Assembly: GCF_030867095.1 (NCBI RefSeq) | Contig: NC_081829.1 | Span: 87,732,261 to 87,796,260, forward strand | Length of the DNA stretch: 64,000 bases | Direction: 5' to 3' | DNA from: Alligator mississippiensis | Lineage: Eukaryota > Chordata > Crocodylia > Alligatoridae | Part shown: positions 9,143 to 23,700 of the stretch, piece after piece | Position numbering within the stretch: position 1 is the first letter of the stretch | Layout of the letters: every line of letters starts with the position of its first letter | Program-made: the position numbers and the translations under genes | The notes under the pieces: model-generated | The model's database searches: none | What the model was told of the DNA's origin: nothing | The model's input: only the letters and a program-made list of their open reading frames with translations

Positions 9143-12100
9143 ATCTTGGCAAAAGTGTGAGGAGGTGGCTATGGTCTTATACATTATACACAGGACCTTG
9201 ATTGTCATCTAATGCCCTTGTACATGAGATTTAAATTTCAATAGAGGGAGAAAATAGAATACAGTTTTCCGCAGCAGAGGATTTTCTTGTACATTGACAG
9301 CTCCATTTGATAGATTTCCTGTAGACAATAACATAACTTAATCATCTTAGGAAGAAAAAGAAATAGAAGCAACAGCAGAACAAGCTGTTCTATCCAAAGT
9401 GTGCCAAGAGTTACTGATATGACAATGTATAGGTCTGTAAGATCAAGTAGCTCATTTTAGACCAGTTCATTCAACAGGGATCGATTAGCTGTACTGTTTA
9501 GGGATGGGGATTTTTATATCCATTTTCTAATAAAATTGGCATCTTACCTTTTGTACCAGGAAATGTTTATTTCCCTTTAAAGTCCCTAATTGCTATTTCA
9601 TGATCAGAATAAATCCTGCAGTTACATTTTCTGTCACACTGACCTATTTTTCCCCATCATTAGTCCTGTACCAACAATATACTCAGTGCAAACTCAGAAC
9701 ATTTAATTCTGCTCTTGATAAACAAGAGAAACTCCGAATGCTACTAAGGAGAGAGTAGTCTTTACAACTTACCTCTCCATCTGCTTTAATGCTGATTTTT
9801 ATTAGCCACAGTCAAGGCAAAGGACCATGAAAAACACCACCCTCTAGCAGAGCAGCTCGGACAAGCCTCAAGGCCTTCATTTAGAGTTGCCAGGCTAACT
9901 ATAAGGCTTATACCACCCTCCCCTTGATTAGTATTTGTTACAGTAAATAGCTGAAGCAATGGCAACTCTAGCTATGGAATGATATATATCCATAAGGTGG
10001 AATACTTGCTTATTCCTAAGGTTGTGCAATATTTCCTGCAAGATCCTGTTTTCACTGGGTTGGAATTTTTGCCAGCCTCACTGTCTGGTCCAAGATGGTA
10101 TGACAGGTGTTACTTCAGATGGATTTTTTTAGGGGGTGGGGAGGCAGGAAAGGCAACTTCCTAGACTTAAAGAAAAGAAAAAGGCTAGGTAGTGCACTGC
10201 TTTGCCTGAACTTTTAATATTTTCACCTGCACTTTGAAAAGCTACCTGGCCCTACACTTCTGAGTAAGGGTTTATAACTTATGAGCAGGGTATTCTGGGT
10301 CATGGGGTCTGCTTTTTTGGATGGATTTTCATAAGGGCACAAAGTTAGACAAGTAATAAGCTGATGAAAAATTACAGTTCTCATGATCAGTAGAGGCTTA
10401 CATTTAGCAGCTAAAAAAGTCTCTTAAGATTGTGTGTGCCCTGGAGAGGTTTATACCAGGGAAAGCTCTTGGTCTAGGCACTGGAGCTGAGAGCAAGTTT
10501 CTTGCTTTGATGCACATTCCTAATGAGCAAGTCATGCTCAGGCAGTGTGAAGGAGAAAGCTGCCACCTGAAGTGCAGAAGGACAAAGGGAATGGGAGTGC
10601 AGGCTGTCAGGGAAGGAAAGATGGAAGATGAAGGGAAGAAACTGAGGAGCCGGTGGGTGATGAAGACAGAGCAGATGAAGAACTTAGATCGGGGTGGGCA
10701 AAATGTGGCCCGAGGGCCAGATGCGGCCTGCCAGGCCATTCTATCCAGCCCATGGGGCCCGTAAAAAATTTAGAAAATGAATATTTATCTGCCCCTGACT
10801 GCCTATCATGTGTCCCTCGATGGGTTGCCAAAACTCACTAAGCGGTCCTCTGCCCAAAATAATTGCCTTCCCCTGACTTAGATGGTGGTGGGGACAAGGG
10901 AAGAATGAGGATAATCTTGGTAAAACAAGCAGGGACAAAAGGCTGGAAATATTGGACTCTCAGATGGAGCAGGAAACGAGGTGAAAGACTAGAGCCCAGC
11001 TGGTAGGAAATGACAGAGAAGGGGATCACCAGGGCACCACGTAACTCACTCCTACCTCACTTAATACACACAGCTTCCCACTTCTGCACTGAATGAAGCA
11101 AAGGTTCCTACAGTCAAGTCTGAATCACTATACAACACTAAATCAGTCCCAGAGGAAGTCAACCCCGGGCACTATATGAGACAAAGAATGTGGAAAGACA
11201 ATATGGGATGATGCAATTACAGGTTGCACGATACAACATGCACCAGGAGTCCAAATGAAGGCTGCCTCTGCAAAGTTCATTCTGGAGATGCCCAACTTCA
11301 AAAACATAATGCTTGTTAAGATAGGTTTGTGTGTAATCAGTGCCATACCTGACGGCCCCAAGTGAGCTTTTAGTATCGGGCCCTCCTGTGCCACAGATGA
11401 TGAATTTTTGGTTGCAAAAGGTGTTTATCACATCTGGTATCGACGTCTTTAAATAGTTCGTTCTCAAATGATGACACTGCTGGTCCCATATATGCACAAT
11501 ATTAAAACTTTTTTTTGCAGTTTTAATTTTTTTTGCTTTCCATTTTCCGGCCCCCTTTCTGTCCAGACTGCAGGCAGCCGCCCAGTTTGCCCATGCCTAT
11601 GTCCGGGTCTGCGTGTAATAAAGCCACTTATCTCCACAGGGGCCACAGTCCACTCTACATGCATGTTGTACATGGGTACAGCCCCTTGTATGGGTGCTGT
11701 TCATCAGTACAGTTTACTCCCTTTCCCTTACATCAACAGGCTACTGCAGTGTTAGCACTTTTCAGGGTTTACCCTGGTATAATTATTTGGGAACTTCCCC
11801 TCCCTCCCAAGAAAAAGCAACAAAAACACACTGCGCGTTCTTAACTGAAAGTTAGGTTAGTCCCACCCATACACCAGCCCCAAGGAACTGGGGGTAAGGG
11901 GAGAAGGAGAAGAGCACTTGCCACTTTAAGGTGTTCTTGGGTTCAAGAAATGTCTAAAAAAGGGCACCATTTCATTCAACAGACTCTCTTCACATTTGGA
12001 TTCATTTTATTTTGCATATGTTTTTAATGATTTAACCTCCTGGGTACACAACAGAGTTAATACAGTTATAAGGGAGTTGGATCCTGGTCTGACTTTGGCA

Positions 12101-14188
12101 TCAGCATTAGCACGTTTCAACTGTAAGGCCTCTTCTCCCTACTTACACAACCCTTAAAGGCAATAGGGGTGAGCAGGCGTAACTGAGAATTTAACCTGTG
12201 CAATCTTTACCACTAAATGAATAATAAAGGATACCGCTTCATACAAAGACTGAGTTTCCAGAGCTAACAGTTGCAAAACACGTTGATCGAACATATCAAG
12301 AACAGGCCAGAAACCAGAACTAATGTGGTATCTCACACTGTTACAATTCAGCGCAGAACAGGATGAGTACAGGGTTGCTAACTTGACCAGCTGGATTCAA
12401 AATCCCCTTTTGAAACACTGTGAAGTCTGTATGTGTCAAGACTTCACTTGGAAGAGAGGCACTGGCCACTAGGCACAGTTTGTTTTGCCAAGTTCTGAAG
12501 GATCACACGCTGATATTCTCTCTCCAAGATCACTTATTTTTTGTGTCTCAAGAAGACAATCTGATTATTACTAGACTGGCCCTTTTTTGCTATTCCTGGA
12601 AAAGAGGCTGTAGAAATGCAGGTGATACAGAACTTCAACACAAGGCCAGTGACCCATTTCTCCTACAAACATTTGTATCATCTGGGGAAAGAAGAGAACT
12701 CCAGTTTTGCACACTGAATCAAAACTATCTCCCACCTACCACAAGAACATGCTTAAGTCATCTCACTGTGCATACAATATAAATAAAAATAAATTCTAGT
12801 TTTTTGACCTAGGTATTTATAATGTTTCAACGCTTTAAGCTACCAAGTACTAAATATTACCATTTTGTTGTAACATAAGAGATGAAGCCTATGACTTTTG
12901 ATGACCAAGACTAATCAAGCACAATCAACGTGAAATACACAGGGCAAGAGCTCAGGACAAATAGCATCATAATTATTTAGAGGCATATCTGTGCTAGGTG
13001 TATAATTCCTGAAGTGCAAATTTAAGTTTCATTTGTTTTCTTACAAAAACCCTTACAATGAAATGTCTGAGACAAACAGTAAAGAAATATTCAACAAGAG
13101 AATCACCTAAACAAACACAAAATATAATAATTTGCAAATGATTTTTTTGTGATGATTCAAAACCACACGCTATTTTACATAAGGCTCATTAAAGAATTTT
13201 TAAGAAGCCATGTAAATCATTTCAGGCAGGCAACTGTATGATAACTACTGCAATGTTAAAGATCTGATCCAAAATATATTCAAATCAACTCAAAGACACG
13301 TACTGATTTTGAGGGATTTTAGATCAGGCCTTAAATGCATTTCCTTCTACGTATCTTAAGCGTTGAATTTTGGACCGTTAAAAACATCTGAAAACAAAAG
13401 CAGCCATACTAAAGGAGTGTTTTAAAAAACAAAAACCATGAACAACAGCCCCTCCAACCTTTAAAGTTTATAAATGAAAAAGATATGGAGCACTGATCTG
13501 CAAATACAGTCAAGGGCAGTTCTTAGAGAGACAAAACCAGCTGCATTCAGACAAACTAAAAAGTTTCCATCCAGAGAGAACAGAGTAGAATTAAACACCC
13601 CTGAAAATAGGGGATTATAAAAGGTAGTACTTTCAGATTTTTTAGCTGTAATAAGTAGCCATTTGATACATAAATGCCTACTTCCTTATCCATAATCTAA
13701 AATAGACTTCCTTAATTTATATGTAAACAAACTTTTTTCAAATGAATATTGCTTGTACATAATTAGTGATGAGCTCTAACAGTTTCAGCATACCAAACAT
13801 TCAGTTCTTTAACAGTATAAATATGGATTACTAAAGTTTTAATCAGAAGTATAAAATCTCTATGTAAAACCACATGCTATAGCTCATATGTACAAAGGAC
13901 AGGAAAAAAAAAAGTTATATTTTGAATATAACAAAGTGCTACTGCAGAACCTTTTGACAGGCTTTGTGGACATTTCTGCAGATACATTGGATGTTTGGCT
14001 CAGAAGGGAGGTCTCCTCATTTAAAAAAAAAAAACAACCCTAAATTCTTTCAGAAAGAAGAGTTAGTTTCAGGCTGCTGACTGAAATAAACTATCACTTT
14101 ATGACTATGCAAAAAAAGAAAAATGGGTATAATTTTAGTTTTAGATATTTTCCAGTTGTGTCTGTTGGGCTGAAAGTATTCCATTTCA
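9143..14188. other. Intergenic region between SFXN4 and DENND10
   Basis: No gene recognised. About 10686-10865 resembles the end of another DNA transposon (GGGGTGGGCAAAATGTGGCC...). The rest is AT-rich, without long frames supported by splice sites. Part may be alternative DENND10 3' untranslated sequence. Confidence 0.4.
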
Positions 14189-14545
14189 TTTATTTAAACC
14201 AGGACATCCAATGTTATGTTCTAAAATTTCCATTTCCCTCCTCTCATAAGGAGAAAGGCTCAAAAGGCACGAGCCGAGAGCCAAGTGCCCCATTCCTACT
14301 TGTGCTTTACACTATTTGCCCCTTCTATGTAAATTGTTATTGTCAGAAAAAAACAGAAAGACTGGAAATGTTTCCAAATGCGCGTCCATAACGTTCCAGG
14401 TTGATCTTCTATATCTTGCATTACATCATTAAAAATATAACATTTGATATCTTTAATTTTCTTACATAATTATTGGATATTCATAGCAGTATGGTAAAGA
14501 GAATCGTTTTGTATTGGTCCGTAACACTGAAGTACACCGACGTAG
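14170..14545 (-). other. DENND10: DENND10 3' untranslated region (probable)
   Basis: The nearest AATAAA on the - strand downstream of the stop is at 14194-14189, which would give about 370 untranslated bases. A longer tail using a distal signal near 12006 cannot be excluded. Confidence 0.4.
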
Positions 14546-14722
14546 TCATATCTTAAGCATTTGTTCAGCAGCTGCTAAATGATAAAGAAAGTTTTCGGTA
14601 GCGGGTGGAAATCGCTTTTGTTTTAGAGCTTCAATATTAAGTGTTGGTTTCTCACCATCATCAGAAGCTTCAGTAAATGATGCCAGAGTACTCAAGATTT
14701 CTTTTGTCTTCAATGAAATATC
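14546..14722 (-). CDS. DENND10: DENND10 terminal coding exon
   Basis: [16 protein letters not shown]..., [20 protein letters not shown] and EQMLKI, then TGA at 14548-14546. The conserved C-terminal helix is complete. Confidence 0.95.
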   Translation of the reverse strand, partial: DISLKTKEILSTLASFTEASDDGEKPTLNIEALKQKRFPPATENFLYHLAAAEQMLKI

Positions 14723-17700
14723 CTTAAAAGCACAAAAAGAGAAGCGGGGGATGAATACAACGGTAGGACAATGTTTTAATTGTATAAAATCGATAATTTA
14801 CAAATAAAATGCCAGGAAAATAATTGGTTGATAATATCAAAATGCCATTTTTTAAATAAGAAAAAAAATTTTTTTTTTTTCTGTGAAATGGCAAAATATT
14901 TAATTCAGGGACAGCAAAGTGCCCAGGAGTTTACAGGGCTGTACATTTTTTCTGAAAACCAAATGCACGGTGTGTGAAGAAATAAAAAGAGCAGCACTTT
15001 AAAGGTGAATCTTTAAATTTTGAAGAAGCATACACTACAAGTGAAGCAAATGGGAGATCATAAAATCTGACACCGTTACAGTATCTTGTTACTTCAAGTT
15101 CAATACGTAGAAAGAATGCCTGACATTTCCTGCAGTGGCACAGTGTTCCAACACACTATGCATTAGTTAATATTAATACTACTATAACTAACTTTCCTAG
15201 CAGTGTTATTCTATGTACAGTAGTATTTATAAACCAGATACTGTGACAGATCTGAGCCTGGGGGAGAAGGAAGAGAATCCTGCACTTTAGATTTAGAAAG
15301 AGAGAGAATAAATATAACAGAAGTGTTAATGGTAAAAATAATGTAAAAATTAAAAAAAAGATTAACCTTAATGACTTGACTGTCTGATTTATCTGGATCT
15401 TCTGCAGACTGAACAATTAGCTGTCCAATTTCTTTGTGCAATTTTCCCATCGTCATCGGCTCTGGGAAACAGAAAATACATCGTATGTTTATTCAGATCA
15501 TCTAACTCAGCTAGATTGTACCCGTAGCTCTCTGAAAGTATATACACGTGGCAGGAGGAGTAAGATTTCCTATGCCGCTTTCATATTAAAACCATAACTA
15601 GAAACTTTATATTTTAATGTATGCCCATCACCTTATCTTCTTTATTGCTTCCTTTTGGCTCACGTCAATCTGCTAAAGTACAAACAGACAACAGAACTTT
15701 CCAAGCTCTTCGCTGGCTTTATTGATGCGAAGTACATTGCTAGTTTCCAGAAGGCAGACACAAAATCTTTATATCCAGGACTTTAAGTGACAGCTAAACC
15801 AAATATAACCAAGTTATATTTTTTTCTTTATATTTAAAAATAGTACATCCCTTTGACACATAAGAGCCGAAATCCACCAAGTTTTAATGTAGGTTCCTAA
15901 ATCAGAATACGGTCAGAAATCTGGTCCTTAATGCACTGGATCCTGGTAGAGTGCAAATAAAATGCACCCAGGGGTTTCAAATGTCAATTTACAACATATC
16001 ATACAATTCTGATGAAAGCTTAAATATTTTACACACATCCTCCCCTCTCCAATTCCATTACTAAGGCACTTACAAATGAATGGCTTATTTTTAAAGGATG
16101 ATTATCTGTTCATAGCAGCAATATATACACGCGTATGCAAACTACAAACTGAAATCGATGGCAACCAAATTATGAGTCCCCTTCTTAATATCAGTTATTC
16201 AACATCCATAAAAGAATTAATTTGCCTGTTTTTAAAGCAGTAAGTTTAAGATGTCCTACTGCTCAAATGCCTTATCTGTCATGCACTGCAAGTTTTGCAA
16301 GCAGCATTTCCTGTCAATGTCTAAGTGGATACGAAACCCAGTTCAGTAGGATATGTAAAGGGAAAGAAAAATTTGCGATGCTTTAAAAAGGCACTTTATT
16401 CTGCTCAATCTTACATTGCCTAACTGACTTAAAAGCTTAAGTCTCATTTTTAAGGAGATATTGAAAGGATTTAGGTGCCTAAACATTTCAACCCTTAGAC
16501 ACTTGGAAGCCTAAATACCACAAATTTTCATTAAGATTTAGGAACCCAAGTCAGCATACCACTAGAAATCTGGGCATTACTAGGCTGGACCCAGGTATAG
16601 TTCACAAAGAACACACACACATGGGTTACAACTGTAAATTTACAATGCACCATATATAGCTAATGAAAGTGTCTATATATTTATACAGGTCCCTACCTGC
16701 TCCATTTTCATCCACATCCAGGAAGGCATTCCTATAGCCTGGATTTACCACAGGCCTTTTAGCTCTCAATGGGGAAGGACTATCAAGCACTAGAAACTAG
16801 AGTTTTCGAATATGCATGAAAACATGATCAAAATGGGGGTTTTTTGTTTTTGTTTTTATATATGTGGCTCTATGCTGGAGTAATAATGCAAACCAATAAA
16901 AGCATCCCAAAGGCAAACAGCAACCAACCCACCTTTCACTAGCGGGGAAACGGTAATTTCGCTATCTGCCAAATTCACATACACGTCATAGAGATCCGGT
17001 CTATTACTCACTTCGGGATCTGTAAATCCAGCAATATAACCTGGATGGTAGAGATTAACCAGAGTTACCAAGCAAGGAAAATTTCCGATAACACACACAT
17101 CATATGTGCACATACAAAACAGTGTATGCTACAATTATTTTAAAACTAAGCATCTGACTCAACAGCTACTGCAAAGGAGTCCCTCTCTAGATCAGTGGGC
17201 TTTCAGCTAGGCCTGAAGAATTGTTTCCCCCAAAGATTTAAAATTGAATTTTAATAGCACTAAGCGTGGAAGAACAAACATCAGCTGTAATAAGGAGGTT
17301 TGTTTTCCAATGTCAAAACACTCACACTGCTCAAAATATTCCTAAAAATGGAACTGTGTTTACTTTCAAAAGGCTAATCTGTATTTAAGAGGCTCCACTC
17401 AGATGTCCTTTGCTGTTGTTTGAATCATAATTTTGCAGCTGTAGCATCACATGTTCCAATCGACAGCATGCTAGTAGGTACAACTCAGTGCATTTCCCAA
17501 AATAGCTCTTCTCTGTAAACGTGTTTAGCAATTTTGAAGAACAGAAACACATACTAATGGTCAAAATTAAATGTTCAAATTACCATCTGTGTGAGTCAAG
17601 AGCAAGGAAGTTCATAAAGTCCTTTCTTCATTCTCTCATGTCCAGCTTTGTGCAGGAGTATAGGGCAGGGTAGATTTACATCTTATAGACTAACCAAAGT

Positions 17701-20700
17701 ATATAGACACATACATGCACAAATGATGTGTGTAAGGTCTTGGCTTATACTCCCGGTGCTATATATCTAACTTTATATTTTAACGTATTCCCATCACCTT
17801 ATCTCTTTCATTGCTTCTGCTTTGCTCAGGTCAATCTGCAGAGGCACAAACAGAGAACAGAACTTTCCCAACTCTTTGGTGGCTTTACGGATACGAGTAT
17901 ATTGCTAGTGTCCGGAAAGAAGACAAAAGTCTTCATATACAGGACTTTAAATGAAAGCTAAACCAAATATAAGCAAATTATGTTTTGTGGTTTTTTTATT
18001 TTTACATAAAGCACCAGGAGCATGTGTGCACGTGCACCCCCCCTCAGCCCCCACGAGACATACAAGCCAAGAGCTTTTTCAAGCATGATATAAATTTACA
18101 ATATCTGCCATACAGTGGAGTCATAAATCAGACTCCTATTACTTGGAGCCCATTTTTGGCTAAACCCCACAGTCCTTAACTATCACCATAAAACAGTCAA
18201 AACTCAGTTCTAAGATATATAATGAAATATCCATTAATGAGTTAATTTAACTCAAAAAATAAGAAGTTACTGATCACCAATGTAAAAGTCTTTGAAGGTA
18301 ACAAACACTATTACAATGTGAGGCCTGTTACCAACACTTCCATGTAACACTGCACATTAAGGTTTTTCAATCCATTAGATCTAAAACAATAGCAAAAAGC
18401 AAAAGTAAAGAAGAAAAATCACTTGCAGCTCTAACATGCACTGGGGAAGGGTGAGGGAGACACCATCTGGAATCAGCAACAGAACTATTTATTTGCTTGG
18501 TAAAATCGCACTAATATCTCTCTCTCTCCCTACCCCTCAAAGAAAACAGAACCGTACAATCTGATTTCTACAGTAATCTGAAAACCAAACTGAATTATGC
18601 TTTGAGAAGTGAGCTCATGAGGGACACAGTATCAGATTCTTCGGGAGAAAAAAATACTATAGGGTGTTGCTTTACCAAAGATGAAATCAATACTATGAAT
18701 CAGGCTGAACTGGTAACTTGTTACCCCTACCTGGACAGGTCTTTAATGCTTCCAGTTCATCATCATCTAGATGTACATAGGAATGAAGAATTGACCAGTC
18801 TTGTCTATGCCATACTAAAGCAGGTAGTGTCCTGAGGAAATGAAGTTGGCATTTGAAACTTAATTTATGGTTGCTTGTACTAATCAATGCACTTACAGCC
18901 ATAAATGTTTAAAGACAAATATCAACGGTGACATTAAGAGTCTCTTTAATACAATAATACAAGGCTCCCTCCCTCCATACACTCTGTTGAACTTTCTTCT
19001 AATATTGATGGTTGCAGAAACTTTATTATTAGTTCTGCTGCTCAGAGCCCCGATTTAGGAAAGCACTTACATGTGTTTAAGCTCCACTGATGTCAATACA
19101 ACTTTAGCATGTGCTTAACTTAAAACATTTCCTTGAGCATTTTCCTGGGTCTCGATACTTTTCTAAATCAGGGCTCACAGTATTTACAAATATATGTTGT
19201 ACCTGGTAAACTCCTGGATGGCTTCTATTCTAGGGTGATACACTACGATTCTTTTCTTTAACATAAGTGCAGTGTATAAGATAACCATTTCCATTCCAAA
19301 TTGAGAAACTATATCTAAGAGAGTGAAAGAAAGACAGATTATAGTATTGCAAATGTACTGACTGGCAGTAGTTTTAAAGAGACTGACTAGATGACAGACA
19401 TCATTATAATCAAAATATATTAAAAGAGTTGATATTAGTTACTTATTGAAACACTGTTTGGAAATATGATTGTAAATCTATTTCATATGAATGCAGACTG
19501 ACATTACAATGGTTCTCACAATGTATTTAAACAAGACCCAAAGTAGTTAGATTAAAAAAAATAATTAACCTTTGATTGAACCTGCAAGATAAGCCTTTCG
19601 GGCATCAAAATCTTTGCTGAGGAAAGATCCATTTTCTTCACTCTGGCAGATACCCTTCGTAAGAACTGCAATGTAACTCTCCATCATTTTAACTGGGCTT
19701 CCATACTTCAAATAGATTCTGTACAAAAATAAAAATAAAGGCCTGGTTTCTGACTATGACTGCAAATAGTATGATCAGACATATTAAAAAATCATGGTGT
19801 CACCAACGCACTTATTTGAAAGAATTCAGAATTTAGGCATGTGATTGATGCTGGTTTTAAATACTAGAAGAAAAGCCTTTCAGCACGCACACAAAAGCTT
19901 GCCTGTCTTTTTGGACCGATGGTTGACTCGCGTTCCAAATAGAATTTGCTCTTTTACAAGTCGGTAAGAGCTACAATTTCAGGGTAAAACCTTGACACAT
20001 ACAAAGAAATAGTCTAGGTGCAAGAACCCGAGCCGTATTAACATGGCCGAGGTTAAGAACGAGAACATTTCTGCACAACTTTATAAGATGTGTGTTTCAG
20101 GAAGGGGAAAAACAATTTTTGTATCCCTCTTACAACTTTTAAAGCAGCGACTAGCTGCATTATCTACATCATGAATTATCAAAGGAACATTAGGACAGAA
20201 GTGCTGTACAGGAGGCAGAAAGCAAACACACTTTAATTCTGTCCCTAGTATACAGAAAACTCTCCCTTCTTGTTAATCCTTCTCTTTCCAGTGTGCTCTA
20301 ACCAAGTTTCTTCTAGGAAAATGGAAACCAATTCAGATGTAGGGACAACATACTTAAATCTTAAACAGCTTATTTAAAAATGGTGCTGCAGTTTATCTTT
20401 CATTTCAGTTTAGCTACAAAGCTGTCACATTCACTTTGAATTCAACTAGTATTTTCCCCACAGACTATTCAGAAATCAAAGCTGGATGGGGAAAGGGGAT
20501 CATTTTATAAATCTATGTTAAAGTGATCCACAAAAAGAGCCACAACTAAACTATTTTATGCAGCACTAAAACTGAATTATCTTCAAGGCTCTCCAGTATC
20601 TGATAGAGCTTACATTCCATTTGATAGCATCTCTTTGCTTGTCTGCTTATAATGCAAATGCTGCATTTAATCTATTCCCCAGTTTCAGGGACTGCCCATA

Positions 20701-23700
20701 ACTACATCTTTAACCAATTCTAGAGAATGAGGCAGCTGATTAGCCAGCACCTTCCAGCTCCTCCCGTTAGAGTCCAACATAGTGACATCCAATATTATTT
20801 CTTTGTAATTATAATTATGGGAATGAGGGACCACGATCTTGTTAAAGGGGAATGCCTGGCACACGGGCCATTGATTATGAGGGGATGAGGATGTGAAAGG
20901 ACAGAAAGGAATGGGGGTTCCTCCCCTTCTGCTATAGGACAGATATTGCAAGAACACAGAGCTACAGCCACAGGGGATATTCAATGGCATATTCAGTGAG
21001 CTTGGTCTGCAAAAGCTACAGAAATCCAAGAGCCCAAAACCTACGAGAGCACATGGGTTAAAAAAAGTCAAACATTTGACTCTGTCCTAATATTTACTGC
21101 ACAAATACAAAACAACCAGATCAAAGGAATCACCAGTCTAGAATTTATATATCTGGAATAACAAATAGTAACCCAAGATCCCAACAGATTGCCATGCTGC
21201 CAGACAAAATGCAAACAAAGTTCAATCTCCCATTTTGGCAAGATCCAAATATTTAAACTTTAGTACTACATACAGCTTTCATACAGACCTACACAATATC
21301 CTAGTGAAGGCTGCATACTTCTCCGGGTTAAAATCTTTGGCAGTCAGGACAATTGAAAAATGAGTCACCTGTCCAAAACACACAGAAAAAAAATGCACGT
21401 TGCTTTATATATTTCCATTTCAGTCGAGGTAAATGTTTACATTAAGAAACTCAAATGCAACGCTCATGCCAGACATCACAGTACCAGGAAAATGAGACAC
21501 AGTAATAGGCTTTATTCATAAAACTGTAGAAGTGACATGGCTAATAGGCTTGACCTACGTCCATAGTCAGGAGTTTTAATATTTGGTGGACCAAGTGAAA
21601 TTATAAGGAGAGTTACTTTTCCCCTCATTAATCTCATATGGGAGATGAGGTTAGAGTGCAGTGAGAAGACCATAACCTTGTGGATATGCAGGAAGGGCAT
21701 GAGGAGTCATATTAGAATAAGAGCATAGCAGGGGTAACCGTCTAGTGCTTTTTCCTTAAGAGCATATTAGAGAATGCCATAGAGGTACAAGCCTTACAAC
21801 AAACTAGCTGAGAGTCTCAACACTACATAAAGAACAGAGGATACAAGTATATCTGCAGTATTTAAATGACCAATAAGTAAAGGTATGCATGTACAAAACC
21901 ATTCAGAAAAAGACAACACATCATGTATCAACACAAAAAATACTACGAGATCTCTCTGCACATTGCTCATTTCTGATAAAAGTAATCTGCACTTCTAAGA
22001 AAACTAATATAATATGAAAAACCTCTTGCCGTTGTTTGTAGCTATAAGATGTAACAGCTCTTTTCCAACACACATTCAAGCCTGGATCTTACATATTTGA
22101 CCCTACAGTTCTGCACCATCAAACACTCTTCAAATGCTATCTGATACCCATGGAAAAAATTCAGAGATGGTGCAGGTTTGACAGAAAATTAGGTGCAAGT
22201 AGTATCCTGTGAGTCTGCAAATATTTCCCTCTGTCAGGAAGGGAAAGGAGGAGTGTATACAGTCAAACAGGGTGTAGCTAGGAAAGCTTCAAAGCCTGGC
22301 CTGCAGTTTTGAAAGCTGCTGAAAAACCAACAGGATACAAGATGCAGCAAGAACATCAAGTATATGCGGTGCTGGTCAGGCCGCAGTTGGAGTACTGCAT
22401 CCAATTCTGGGCACTGCACTTCAACAGGGATGTGACTAATCTTGAGATGGTCCAGAGGAGGGCCACTCGCATGGTCGGGGGCAGCAGGCCAGGCCCTATG
22501 AAGAGAGGCTAAAGGGCCTGAATCTATTCAGCCTTCACAGGAGAAGGCTGAGAAGGGATCTGGTGGCCGTCTATAAACTCACGAGGGGGACCAGCAGAAA
22601 ATAGGTGAGGCTCTGTTCCTCCAGGCACCACCTGGGATAACAAGGAATAACGGCCACAAATCGATTGGGAGGAGATATCAAGAGATTACTTTACGGTTAG
22701 GGCTGCCAGGCTCTGGAATGGGTTCTCAAGTGAGGTGGTACTCTCCCCTACCTGGGGGGTCTTCAAGAGGAGGTTGGGTAGATATTTGGCTGGGGTATTA
22801 TGATCCCAGCACTCGTTCCTGCCCAGGGCAAGGGGTCAGACTTGATGATCTGTTCAGGTCCCTTCCGACCCTAGAAACTATGAAACTATGTATAATGGTG
22901 CCCTGCCTAGATCTCTTACTATATTTCTACCTATCAATCCTTTCAAACCCTAAGCTTCTCATCTGACTTATTTCATTCCTTTGTCCCACTGATCTTCACA
23001 TCTTCTTCCATATTACTCCTTCTGCCAGGAGTAGCCGCCCTGTTTTCAGTACCACTCTTCCTAATTAAAATCAGCCTCCTTGCCAGGTCTATCAGCTCCA
23101 ATCTTCCACTGGAAGAAAATGTAGTCCTGCCATTAAAAAAAAAAAAAGAGGGAGACACCTTAAAACCATGCAGAGACCAGCTGTCTTTCAATCAATTTAC
23201 AGAAGCCGTCCATCCACACAGAAGGCTGTAACCGCCTCCCTTTGCCTCTGCCAATAACCGTTATTCTTTTATCATTTCTTGTGCCTAAACTTCAAATTGT
23301 AAACTTGTCAGGGCAAGGAAGAACTTTTATTTTAACCTCCTATTTCTATATCTATATAGAAGCAGACAATAATAATTAAATGAACTGCCCTACCAACAAA
23401 GATACCTTTAATGCATCCAGGAGTCAAATTCACCTTTGCATATGCTTCAAGCTATCTCAACTATTTCAAAAGGGAGTTGTATGTATTAACTCCCAAAGAT
23501 ACATCTACTTTACCTCTTTTTTATCCATGCATATCTCTCTTCTACTTTTTTTTCAGTTAGCATCTGATGAAATAGGCTGTAGCCTTCAAAAGCTCATGCC
23601 TTTTTGAACAAGTTAGTTTTTGGTGCCACTCTGCCCTGCCTTTCCCTTTTCTTGCTATCCACAGAGAAGGAAAAGAGGGACTGTGATGTTATATCTGTTT

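Noticed and set aside
12780-12800. AATAAA words on the + strand
   Set aside because: They are too far from the SFXN4 stop and nearer signals exist. The region is AT-rich, so chance occurrence is likely.
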